Shown here: piece by piece, positions 12,701 through 23,960 of the stretch
Numbering within the stretch: position 1 is the stretch's first letter
How the letters are laid out: every line of letters begins with the position of its first letter
Origin: Isoetes taiwanensis
Taxonomy: Eukaryota; Streptophyta; Lycopodiopsida; Isoetales; Isoetaceae
NCBI GenBank assembly: GCA_021234155.1
Contig: JAJEKV010000225.1
Location: 128,001-192,000 of the forward strand
Length of the DNA: 64,000 nt
Direction of reading: 5' to 3'
The notes under the pieces: generated by a model
Databases searched by the model: none
Told to the model about the DNA's origin: nothing
The model's input: the letters and a program-made list of their open reading frames with translations, nothing else
Translations under genes and position numbers: made by a program

Positions 12701-15700
12701 AAGTGCACTCTCATCCCCTCGCCAATTAAATGATCTCCGCTGTCCGAGTTTCACGTCAACCAGAGCATCTACATTGTTGTTATTGGAAGGATTGACTACG
12801 GGTGGATCACCACAAGAGCTTCCACTTTCTGGATTTAGTAACATGTCTTCAGTCCTCTGCTTTTGACATGAGGAATATCAGTAACTTCCATGCATTAATA
12901 GCATATTCTCAAGATGAAGTTTGTTTATAAGATCCACGGGTAAGGACATCTCAAACACACCTCTTCCTCTCCAAGCGAATGCCTTCTGCGGTGTTGTGAT
13001 CCAGTAGGAGCCGTATTTGTTATCAGCTTCTGCTGGAAACCACCAGGAATCGTACTTTTTGTTGAAACAAGTATGAGTTTTGTTAGTCTCTGAATCCTGC
13101 CCATTAGAGCTGCTTTTGCTTGCTCTTCCTCTTCCAATCTTGATTGCATTTGCACCTGACCTGCCTCGAGCTTCCATGTTTAATAATAACAAAAACATTA
13201 TCAGATGTGGTGCAAACAACCAGAACCGACGACTTTTTTGGACCTATAAGTACACAATATTTAGCCCCGATTAGTTTGCAGGGTACCTGCTGACGTAATG
13301 TGAACAAATCCTCATGACCAGATGTGGGAAACTGTTTTCCAAAGATGCCCCTCTTTAGTTGTTCCAATTCCTGCTTCAAGATGCTAATCTCTTTCTGGTA
13401 CTTCCTTATTAGGGATTTTTCATCCATGATCTGTAGATAGAAGGAACAAAGTAAATTCGACTTTTTGTTGCTTCTTTTTTTTGAAAAGACAGTTATGAGA
13501 CTAACTCAGAATGGTCAAAACAGCAACTGGCAGTTATGACATGCCAACTTAGCATATTGATGAAAGATACCATTTTGATGCAATACGAGACAATACAATA
13601 TGGGCCTCACCCTATTTGGAGCAGCATAGATCTCCACACGTTTTGCCCTCTGAGCAAATTTTAATGTGTTATTTGTCTCTTCAATGTTACTTGATGCAGG
13701 CGTGATGGTACAAATGAGCTGTTTCGAAAGAAGTGAGAGAACCCCATCAAGAATAATGAATTATACATCTACAAATGAAAAGGACTGCATTGCAAGGCCG
13801 AGATAGTTACTGATATACGGCCATGACCACTTAAAGACGACTGCAAAAGCCTTGTTAACTTTGAGTCTCGATATGGTATGTGTGCAGCTCTTCCATCACT
13901 GAGCTTTGATATAACCTAATATTAAATAATTCAAAGACATTATGTTAAAACTTTCAACAACATGTAATGCTTATTAGATAATAATTCATCATGTCAGGAC
14001 CAAGAGACGTGCTATCTGACATCTGATGATTATTGCTCTTGTGGTAGTTAAAGTACAAAATTCTTAATTTTGGGTGTTATGACACATAGAGAACTTACAG
14101 TTCCAAGAGTAAGCAAACTTTTGTTGATATATGAACCCTCCTTTCGTCTTAATCCAGTAGTTTCAGTTTTGGAACTTTCAGATCCTGCAAGGTCGATAAG
14201 ATTCTGCAAAACCCACAACTCCAAATTAGAAGCTTAATGCAAGGTTTCTTAAACTTCAACATAAATAGTATGTTAACAATCTCCTTACAAGTTGGGATAA
14301 CGTTGCTCCATCATCATCAAGATCTCCCCCACATACACTGCTTTCAATTGTCTGGATATAGGGCGTAGAAATCATGTGTTAGACACTATAGGTCATATGC
14401 ATATTCTGATAAATACATTGTCCAGCCATCCATCACTCAAGCCACTTCTGTATGACTAAATTGCCGAACATGGCCCACCACATCAGGGGCAAATTGGCTC
14501 TTAGGATAGTTTCTTTGAGGGTTTCTAAGAGAATTAAGAAGGCAGCTCAATAAGGGGTCCTTCAAAAGAAAGGGAACAACACGTAAGCTACAGCTGCTAC
14601 TCTTTAATATTTCGCTTTTATTTTGTACCTAGGTTACATGTTACTAGAACATACTTGCTCCTAGCTATCCATACTTTACAATTGTCCCGTCGGTCTTCGG
14701 TGGACACTAATAAATCTTTCTTTCTTTCTTTCTTTCTTTCTTCCTTCCTATATTCAATATCTTCTACGTAAAATAAACATAGCATAATGTCCCATGCTAG
14801 ATAAGGATAAGACACAAAAAACAATGTGGGAACAAATTGAATCTTACTACTTGCTAGTTTTATCTCTTACCAAAGTGAAAATTGTGTGGCTCCGACTACT
14901 GAATAGATTAAAATTGTTTGATCCAACATGTCGATGTTCTATGAAAGAATAAGAAAACATAATAAGGTTGCATGTGGCACCATTTCTTAATCATGAACAA
15001 CAGTTAAGCACAACTTATGAGACAACAGCCAAATAGAACCCTTTCTCAAACAATGCAAAGCAGGAGATATAAAAAATGTATTCTGGATCTAAAATCACCT
15101 TCTCCAGCAGCAATCAATGAAAGTGCATGTGCTGCAGATAACACAACTTCCTCCTTGATTCCCTCAACATATGTTCCCTATGGATATGAAACAATACTGT
15201 TGCATTATGACGTATGTGCTTGAATCTACTTATAGAACAAGGTAGCCAGTGGAAGCATACCTGAGTATCTTCACGCACACGAAGGTTTTGGCCAGCCGGA
15301 TCCAACAAATCATTAATGACCTAGAGAGAGATTGTTACTTATGCCCAAACAGAAACAGGAAGCTTTTTATGGAGTTCTAAAAACTAGTCATTTTAGGCTT
15401 TTGTAAAAGTTCACTCCAACAACAAGACATGGTATATTAGTAGTTAGCTGTAAGAAGAACCTGCAATCGAAATAGCATACCTCATTATATATCTCAAGGT
15501 AAGAAACACGTAAAAGAAACTCCCTCCCTGGAGTCTGTAATTTCGCGAGCATAGAATCATCAGTGCCATAATGATTATTGTAGTCAGCCTTCGCAGTTAA
15601 TGGATAGATTTTAAAACAGCCAAAATAACATGGACTCACTTCTTGTATAATCTTGAATACATCTTGTATTGCCGTTGGAATTATCCCTGGAGAAATTTGA

Positions 15701-17074
15701 TCACCCTGTAATACATAATCAATTGAGTGTTCCCACTAGCAAACCTATTGAAGACTTAAAGTACTTACATGCATGGTATGTGTCTTGCCACTGCTAGTGA
15801 CTCCATATGCAAAAACCGTCCCTAGTAAAGAGAAAAGGATGTTAATATTGAAACATTTGTTCATCTGGGAGTAATGTGTTGCAGCTACAAAGAACTCAAA
15901 CAAAAGAAATGTCTGTGGTTGTTTTGGGTGTGAGGTCTTGATAAAATGCGCAATCAACCAAGAACAGCTTAACTTTGGATTGAACGCCCAACTGGACATA
16001 CACAGCGTTCTGCTTCTGGTACCTGGAATGTCACTCACTAACAGAACTAACATTGTGAAAGGCTAGGAAAATTCAATTACCATTGATCCCTTCCATGGCT
16101 CCACGCACAACATTCCTTGCAGCTATGTCATAAACAGTCTTCGTATTTGTTGCAGGCCCAAATACTTTGTCTGCAAAGAATAGAAATATTACTGACACCT
16201 TTAGTCCTCTCCCAAGCATGCATTTACTTCAAAATCTAAGCTATCCTCCAAAGTTTGCATATAGAAACATGTTTTTATAGTATCAATCTTTAAGTTTGTG
16301 TGCCCTGCACTTAGAACACCAGAACAGTATCGATTTTAACTGAAATCGTGGCAGAATATATGTTTCGTGGGAGTAACCATGTACGTTGTTTGTCTAAAGA
16401 CGGTTTCCGATCCGGCAACAAAACTTATTTCAGTTCGTTTTACAAACTCTTGCAACGCATAACTCTGATTGATATGGTTATCTGGCAATGAGATTATACC
16501 ATATGCATAAGCAGTGCCTTCGTTAAAAACACTGCGCACAGTTGTATCTCCCTGCATGCACCACGAAACCTCGTCCCCTTTTTGAATTTCTCTGGCACTG
16601 CACCAACAAAGAAATGATTAAGCAACAAGCATACATGCATTGATCTCATGAAAATTTTACTTCAATTTAGATGTAGCTGGACAGCTACCGATCCATTCAA
16701 TGCACCATGTTTCTTACAATATTATTAACTCTTCGGAAGCTCTACCTGAGGGGGCGAAATCTCACAGTAACTGTGATATTCTCCTTTGTTCTGTTTGCAG
16801 AGCTTGGGTAATCCAACATGAAGCTCCCAGTGGATAAAGAATTTGACGATGCATATGACTGAGGTGGAGAAGGATACCCAATATGGGCTTTCATATTTGG
16901 AGTAGGACTTCCAAGAGATAAACTGCGAGTTCTGCCTGGTGTTACCGATCTTCGTGAACTTTTGGACCCAGACGAAGAATGGCCATATGAATAAGAGGCT
17001 TCTCTATTGAAGTCCGGCAATTTACCATTGTAGGAAAATGCAAATGGAGAGCTAGATCTTGCTCTAGATGCCAT
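9799..17074 (-). CDS. KIN7: KIN-7 subfamily kinesin with C-terminal RING finger (MKRP-like)
   Basis: A microtubule plus-end motor of the plant KIN-7 family, RING-bearing branch. Exons deduced from GT/AG sites: 17074-16746, 16597-16500, 16170-16081, 15821-15769, 15705-15640, 15534-15481, 15320-15261, 15178-15099, 14938-14871, 14351-14289, 14203-14099, 13915-13811, 13718-13611, 13430-13287, 13155-12961, 12856-12638, 12524-12384, 12238-12113, 12023-11973, 11475-11428, 11350-11201, 11124-10477, 10406-10317, 10222-10066, 9965-9799. The Ser-rich N-terminus ([11 protein letters not shown]) precedes VTVRFRPL. The P-loop GVTSSGKT is in exon 4, SSRSHT in exon 9 and DLAGSE in exon 11. Long coiled-coil exons 14-23 follow. 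A C3HC4 RING ([19 protein letters not shown]) spans exons 24-25. The start at 17074 matches the family N-terminus; an in-frame ATG at 17152 is possible. All junctions keep frame (about 1137 residues) except exon 8, which has one extra base in a T run. A donor-like GTAAGAG near 9853 could give a different C-terminus. Exact paralog unknown. Confidence 0.92.
9862..10148 (-). other. RING finger segment of the kinesin, split by an intron
   Basis: The first zinc ligands (HVCKVC and PCRHFC) end exon 24 at 10066. After an intron of about 100 bases, exon 25 starts at 9965 with LCKRC, then CTECPLCR. The split codon rebuilds a leucine, giving the CRHFCLCK pattern expected for RING-containing KIN-7 proteins. 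This supports both splice sites. Confidence 0.85.
14715..14744. repeat. (TTTC)n microsatellite in kinesin intron 9
   Basis: About seven CTTT units lie inside the 519-base intron between exons 9 and 10. No coding consequence. Confidence 0.85.
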
Positions 17075-19920
17075 TGCACGAGGATTAGTGATTAAATCAG
17101 GAGCAATAAAGAAAGGGATTTTTTGCTCATTTTGAAATACTGAGAGCTCCAACTTGTAGATTAGAGCTCTGAAGAATTAACAAGCATTTCAATAGCATGC
17201 TTGGATCAGAGCAAAGCGCAAAACTGACAGAGTTGTCAATGTGGCTTGGCTTAACTTGTAAGCTGCTGAGCATTGTTTGGGGATTTTCTGAAAGCTAAAG
17301 GCACAAAGAAGCATCTGTTCAAAAACTACATGCCCAAAAGAAATGGGCTGGCTCTACAAGGCCCAGCATTGAATAGACGGCAAGCATTATCTGGGCAATG
17401 AGAAATGCAGCATGGAAACTGTGAACCCACAAAATGCAGCTCCAGAATCCGAATTAACTACCGTTTTGAATCAAATTTGAATTTGGCAAGGAAGTCTGGA
17501 AGCAAAGGAGAAGCAAATCTGAGCAGATACAGAAGAAGCGGTGCCGGGTGGATTAATCCACTTGCAGATCAACACAATCCAAGCCACAAACGCCAACCCA
17601 CCGGCAGAAACAGCGTCCACAGAGCAATGTGGATATGCAGAAGAGACAGGTAGATGTTTCGCATATAATAAAATGGCAGATCAGACTCAGAGGCCTTCTT
17701 CTTCCCCCTCTGCAGCTCCTAGCCTCTGTAGAGCAAAGAGGATCTGATCCCCTGCCTTAGAAAAATACAATGGCGGATCTGATCCGTCCCCTTTAATTTG
17801 AATTGGTCCCCCTTTGCTTAGGAAGCATGTGGGGCTGCGTTAATCTCATTAATAACATTTTAAAAATATTATAAAATATTCAGGTCATTTATTTTTTTCT
17901 TCCCAAGGTTTGTTTTTTTTCTTCCAACTTAATATTCTATGTCCAAGGTGTTAGCACGTATTGTCTTTCTTGTGTATATAGCATTTTCAAGTGTATATGT
18001 AAATTCAAATTGTTGTGTCAACATCTCTATGGTTAGTGTAGCGCATATGTTTCTCGAATTCTTCGAAAATACACAAACCTAACAAACACAGAACCTTCAA
18101 CCAGCAGACATAAAATAAGGACGTCAAACGATCTGTTTCTGTCATACCGTTTGTCTCATCCCAGTTCTTCGTTCATATTCAAGGGTTATCAGTATTGACC
18201 CAATACTGCAATTGATATACAGTGTGTTTTAGTTTTCTCTGTTATGTGCTGGGTGTAGGTATATCCATGTGTGGTAGTTGTATGGGTGCAACTTAAATGT
18301 CCTTCATGGGGGCACATGTGGGGTGTATAAGTGATTTATGTGTTGGTTTAGTACATGTGTGTGGTAGTTGCACTTGTGCATCCCATTAAGGTGAAATTTA
18401 GTGTTCAAGAGCTGCCAATTTACACGGATTTCAGATCATTGTAGTGGCATTTAAAAAAAATAGACTACGTGTGGACATGGCATGACCTGCTTGCCTCAGT
18501 GGCCTACATAAGGTCCTACTTCCAGGCTTGCCTCCCACATGCTCTGGCTGTTGTCCTATGCAAACCACATGGGTCGAACATGTTGTGGCATCTATCCAGC
18601 CTTATTGACTTTCTTGTTGAAATTTTTACTCTGCTTTCCAAGCAATACGTGACCCGGCTTGTTGTTTCTATAGGTAATTTGTATCCTCTGAAACACCTCC
18701 TCGCAGTTTTAACTTTTTTTGTAGGTAATGTATGGATATCTGAGTTGTTTTGTATAGTCTTCTAGACTTCTTATTCCATTTCTACTCTTTTTGCAAATAG
18801 TGTATGAATCTATGAGTTGTTATGGAGACATTGTGTCACAACACGACCTTTTATATATGGAATAATAATACCTGGATGTTTGTTATACCTTTGTGTTGAG
18901 CCATCAATTTATGTCTTTTTTTTACATGCAATGATCTTAGTAGAGTTTTGAATTGTGTGCAGGCCTCCCTTCTTACACAAAGATTCCAAATTATTACCAA
19001 GTGTACTTCTAACCTCTCCTAAGGATTCCCCTTTTTACCCTTTTTGCCTTTCACTCATTACGGTCTTTGTTGACCCCTCACCATATAACAATGACTAAAC
19101 AATGACCATATTCTCCTTATAATTTCAAATTTGTTCTGGCGTTTAAGTCACGTTTTGCATCGTGAAAACTAATTGATTTTGCTTGTGCATAACATTAACA
19201 TGATACATCTTAACTTGTCCTCTACTAAAAGTTACTTGACCAGATAAATGATTTTATTTTTCTTGGGATCTTACCCTTCTTGCTTTACCTCTAATTTGAA
19301 CATTGGGCTTAGAGCATGAGTGACTTGTCCATATCAGAATATATATACTTTATATTGTCATTGTTCTACCCATGCAAGAAGTGTCAACATTCTTCCCTCG
19401 CTTCCCCTTTTCCCCTCCATTTGTCTTTAGTTTAACTTCTATGTCAAATAATGACGGATGTGTATCCTTGTGGTAAGTCTCATGCTCCTTCATGTCAATA
19501 CGGACATATCTGCCAAATTGTCTGTCGATTTGCACTTGAAAAACATTAGAGGTTAGATATATAAACTCCAGTAAAGCTCGAATGATGTAAATGTGTTGTG
19601 CTAACGTTCACTCACGTTCTTATTTACATTCTCCTCCTCCTATAAGAGACATGAGAGCTTAAAATTTAGTTTCTTGTTTACATGGGCTTGCTCTTCTCTT
19701 AGAGAGTGTTTCTCCATGTTCTGCAATTTCTCCACATTATCTTGATCAATTTTCAGCTCTTGAACATGACGTGATTGTGCCAAGCATATCTCTCATATTC
19801 CAACTGCTATGGACATAGGAGAGCTCTTTTTTTCATAACACGATTGTTGTATTAAGCTTCTCTCTCATAGTTCTTCACTGTTGTGATCATTATATCCTAC
19901 ACCCGTTATGAAATTCCACC
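17075..19920. other. Kinesin upstream region and intergenic DNA
   Basis: 17075 to roughly 17750 probably holds the kinesin 5' untranslated region and promoter (minus strand), but no TATA box is convincing. The rest is AT-rich with no recognisable gene. An open + frame at 18469-18765 lacks any domain and is not called. Confidence 0.4.
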
Positions 19921-19927
19921 TCAAACA

Positions 19928-19951
19928 CCCTTTTGTTTGGGTGCATATTCA
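19928..19951. repeat. Relic matching the terminal repeat of the 54.4-kb MITE
   Basis: CCCTTTTGTTTGGGTGCATA and the next four bases repeat exactly inside the inverted repeats of the MITE at 54421-54886. It is probably a fragment of the same MITE family. No partner repeat was found nearby. Confidence 0.5.
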
Positions 19952-20142
19952 TATGAAGGATGACAATTGCATCGAGAGCTAATGAATTGGTATATTCACG
20001 AGTTATACTCTATTTTGGGCCATAGACAGTGATCCTCATTTGTGGGGTATGGCCCACAAGTTAGGAAAGAAAGAAAGAAAGAATGATTTTTATCGTCCAC
20101 TGAGACCAATCAGCCTATGGGACCCAGAAGGAGCGCAGCAAA

Positions 20143-20213
20143 CTTATTACTGTCGGGGTTAAAAAACTGCCGCCCCGAAGGGGTTTCGAGTGAAAAATCG
20201 TGGCAGTAATAAG
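20143..20213 (-). other. Stem-loop in the LINE 3' untranslated region
   Basis: CTTATTACTG (20143-20152) pairs exactly with CAGTAATAAG (20204-20213). A smaller inner hairpin (CCCC-GAA-GGGG) sits between. Related stems occur at 58519-58589 and, in the opposite orientation, near 61670-61735. The likely role is recognition of the RNA 3' end by the reverse transcriptase. Confidence 0.6.
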
Positions 20214-20269
20214 AATGTTGTCAAACTGTACAAGTATACATCATCATGAAATAAATGTATATATACATG

Positions 20270-23200
20270 TCAAGTGTGTGCTCGAGGACATAGCTGATCT
20301 CGCATGTCCATAACCTCCTGAAGGTATGATCCCAGCACCCGTACGGAAGCTGTGTTCAGTGTTACATATAGCGGCTGGCCAGGCCTGACCAACTCAGTAT
20401 AGCGCATCCAGCTTTGATCATATGCTGGGCAACTTTGAAGGGTATGAGATTCATCCTCAATGACTCCCATTTGGAAGCATTCACATAGCCTGTCCTGGCG
20501 TGGCTCACCAACCCATCTGCCCGTCTCAATTCGAAGATGGTGTGCCCCTGTGTGAATGGAGGCAATGAGTCTGCGCCTTTTCATGGGCAAGTGGGTACGC
20601 AGGTAGCATTGCGTCGTTCCAATGTGGGATTTATGTGGCGCTGGTAGTGTGTTGTCTTGACCTGTTCAAGGACACTGGCATCCCAAAGCTTGTTGAGGAA
20701 GCAAACGTCAAGATATTGCCTCAAGCTATGGCGATCCACCTCTGTTTGCACATGTATGCACATGTCTCCTACACATTCCATCTCGCCAACCATTGAGCTC
20801 TCTTTTCCCTCCAACAGGCCTTGAGGCGCTGCGGCCCTATTGTCATGATATAAATTAGGTTAGGGAGACGATCATCGTCTATATTGACCACCTTCTGAAA
20901 ATAGACAATGTGGTGATCAAGGGCCACCCTCTGAAGAGGCAAAAATCCCGTCTCCTGCAGTAGAATTTGATATGGGACTGTAGACTTCACCCCTAGTGCT
21001 CGTACCAAGAAGGCTTTCTGCACCTGCTCCAAGTCATTTCAAGTAGCGAGGGATACTATTGGGCCCCATACTTCAACCCCGTATAAAAGGACAGACTCCA
21101 CTAAGACCTTGAACAGGTGTGACTGATGGGCCCAATCATATAACTCTGATCTATGACTATTGTTTTGCATTGCATATAGTGCCTTCCAGCCCGCCGTCAC
21201 TTGTAGCCATATGGATGTGTCCCAGTGCATAGTAGAAAGAAACTCCACTCCCAAATATTTGTATGTGAATGCCACTTCCACGTTATGCCCTCCGTAACTG
21301 ACGGAGGGGATCCTCGCTGACGTGAGGATGATATGAGAACCACCTTAGTCTTGGCCAGGTTGACGCGCATATCAGTCGCTTGGCAGAATATGTCCAGGGC
21401 ATCGAGATGTCGTTGCATGTCTGCTGGTGTGTAAGCTAGGAGGTCCATATCATCAACATATATTAACTGCCTGATGATCTGGTGCAAAAGGTGAGCTCCA
21501 TCGCCCCCATTATCAGCAAACCAACTCTCCAATTGATCAATGTAATGTTGGAGAGAGAGGGCATCCCTGACGAACCCCAATACTACTATCAAATGGGCTT
21601 GACGGCTGCAACCGACCCAAGCATCTTTCATATAATCGCATACCTTCGCATTACGCAAATCTCACGAGAACCCCCAAATTGTCTTAATCTTGCCCATAGT
21701 TTTTCCCGCAAGCCGCGGTCAAACGCCCGCCATAAAATCCACGAAGCAACAATATTATCCTGACGGCGGTTCCTGCTGTCTTCAACCAGAGTTCGCAACG
21801 TGAAGATGTGGTCAATGGTTGAGTGCCGTGGTCTGAATCTTGTCTTGGTGAGGGTCTGCACCGCTGCTGCCTCCGCCTAGGCCATCAACTGCTGCTCGAG
21901 AATCCCAACAAGCAGTTTTGCAAACACCGAACTGACCATGATTGTTCAATAATTGGCTGGGCAATGCGGGTCACCTGCCTTATAGATGGTAACAACTCTG
22001 CTATTGGTCCACTGCAGTGGAAGCCTTCCTGTAATGCCTTGTTAAACAGGGCGGTCAACACCAGTACTATGTATGGCCTTGCCCACTTAAGCAATTCTGC
22101 CTGCATACCATCCAGATCTGGCGCTTTTCCATTGGCAAGACGGTGTAAGTCTTGTTCCACGTCTGAATCTGTGATTTCCAGCACTGGGCCTTCTTGTAGG
22201 GGTAATGTTGCCTGTGCACCCTGAGGGTCGTATAGCTGTTGCAAGTATTGCCTCCACTGCTCGGGAGTGATGTTCCCTGTGGGCTGTACTGACTTTCTAA
22301 GAACCCTTCGCCAGAAGGTCCAGGGGTGACGTTCTAGGAGGTAAAACATTTCCCTTTGATGCCTGCAATATACCTGGCTTTCTTAGCTTTAAGGAAGACG
22401 CGGTACTGTCTGATTGCATGTGGGAGCCAGCGTTTGTGTTCCTTGCACTCTGCATCAAACCATTGATTACGTGGAAAGGTTGTGTTCCTGGAGGTCTGTC
22501 ACGGGCGGCTTATCCTAAAGCACCTCTCGCCGCAGTCCTAAGCACATCAGTCAGCCGGCCTGGCTGTTGCTCTAGTGTAGGATATTGCAAAATTTTTGCC
22601 AGGTCATCTATATGCATTTGGGCATAAGCCTCTGCATGTTCATAATCCAATCGCAGCTGAGGCATGTGAGGAGTTGTTGCACAGGGGATTTGCACAACTT
22701 GCCAAGCCAACTTCAAGTAAAGTGGTAAGTGGTCTGAGTCGATCTCTTCATCCTTATTAGATGTTCCCACCTAGAAGTGCTTGATGACAAGCATATCCTG
22801 CAAAGGCACCAGCACATAGTCCACGACACTAGATCCTCCTCCCTGGTTTTCCTGTCTACAAGCGCTCTTGTGGGTGGACGGCCACTGTGCCAGTCCATCG
22901 CAGATTACCAGGTCAAAGATACCATAGAGCAAAAGCAACTGTCTACCATAGCGGACTCGATTGTCATTTGATGTCCGTGGGCCAAGCTCCTTCTGCGGGG
23001 ACGCCTTGTTGCAATACATCATCGATGAAGGGATCAAATCTTTATGGGTTATTCTACCGGTGCGTGCATTAAAGTCTTCGAGGAGTATGACACTGCCCAA
23101 CTGCTTATGTTGCTGTATATCATCATATAAATCGACATAGGGATCCAGCCTATCCACATCCGAGTGGGTGTGATAGAAGTTGCTTTCTGCATGTGGAAAG

Positions 23201-23540
23201 TAGCAAGCTGCCACAAAAGAGAGGTCTGCTATCTGCAGCTTTTGCACACTCACCCACAGTACCGGTTGTGCTTATGCCGCCTTGAACAAGGAGGTTGGAG
23301 CGTGCCAAGGCGTTCGATAGTAGCGAGCAACCCCCATGCCTTGGCTTTCCGTGCAATCATTGAAGATTGAGTAGCACCGGTATCCGGCAAAGTCGCATGA
23401 TACAGGTGTCTGCATGTTCCCATGTTTCCATGAGGAAGATGAGATCCATGTCCGCGGCAACTGAGTTGAAACTATCTCCTTTCTGCCATGGGAAGCCCCG
23501 ACAATTCCAGGAGAACATGCGGAGGCACAATTCCTATTTG
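20270..23540 (-). pseudogene. LINE ORF2: endonuclease-reverse transcriptase, broken
   Basis: Endonuclease signatures: FSWNCRG (about 23520), METW, GGCSLLSN, EDFNARTG (near 23060) and VVDYVLVP (near 22820). Reverse transcriptase signatures: GKAPDLDGMQAELL (near 22110) and LIYVDDMDLLAYT (near 21440), where YVDD carries the catalytic aspartates. The C-terminal domain reads MPMKRRRL, HHLRIETGRW, LCECF and VIEDESHTLQSCPAY (20590-20390), a Cys/His cluster typical of the end of some LINE ORF2 proteins. The protein would nick chromosomal DNA and copy its RNA at the nick. At least six frame changes make this copy inactive. Confidence 0.82.
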
Positions 23541-23960
23541 TTGGGAGGGGTTGCAGGTGGGGATTCAGTGGCGGCAGCAGAAGAGGGGATGGCAGAAGTG
23601 GAAGCAGCCTCAGATGTGCGAGCAACAGAAGGTGAGGCAACTAGAGCAGCGCGTGCGGCTGTAGCAGGCGAAGCAGTGACATGGTCAGGGGCTGTTGGAG
23701 GGTCTGCAGGATTCGCAACAGCATTTGGCGGCCTGACAATTTGCATTTTGCCCCGAATAAGTCCTCCAGGTCCTCCCCCAGGGATTTCACCATGTTGAAG
23801 GCGTATGTTGCAACACCGTGACTGGTTTGGGGTTTTTTTTAATTTGAAGACGTTCGTATATGGACGAAGGCAAATACGGGTTTACCAGCATTTTGCCGTA
23901 GGTGGTCCAGAAGGGGGAAGCTGGGCGGGAACTCTCCACCCGTATGATACGCTAGGCAGA

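Larger units (their letters stand above)
20065..23960 (-). mobile_element. Decayed LINE retrotransposon, nearly full ORF2
   Basis: On the minus strand the order is: proline- and alanine-rich linker (about 23740-23530), APE-type endonuclease (23520-22790), reverse transcriptase (22350-21200), C-terminal zinc-finger-like domain (20590-20270), a 3' hairpin and a simple TTTC tail at 20065-20085. The order and parts are those of a non-LTR retrotransposon. Frameshifts and stops are scattered throughout. ORF1 is missing or truncated; a similar ORF1 lies separately at 57268-58353. No target duplication was found. Confidence 0.85.

Noticed and set aside
18469-18765. 98-residue + strand ORF
   Set aside because: No recognisable domain, start context or neighbouring exons; probably chance.
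23272-23798. Ala/Pro-rich ORFs on both strands
   Set aside because: The + strand frames are shadows; the minus strand belongs to the LINE linker before the endonuclease.
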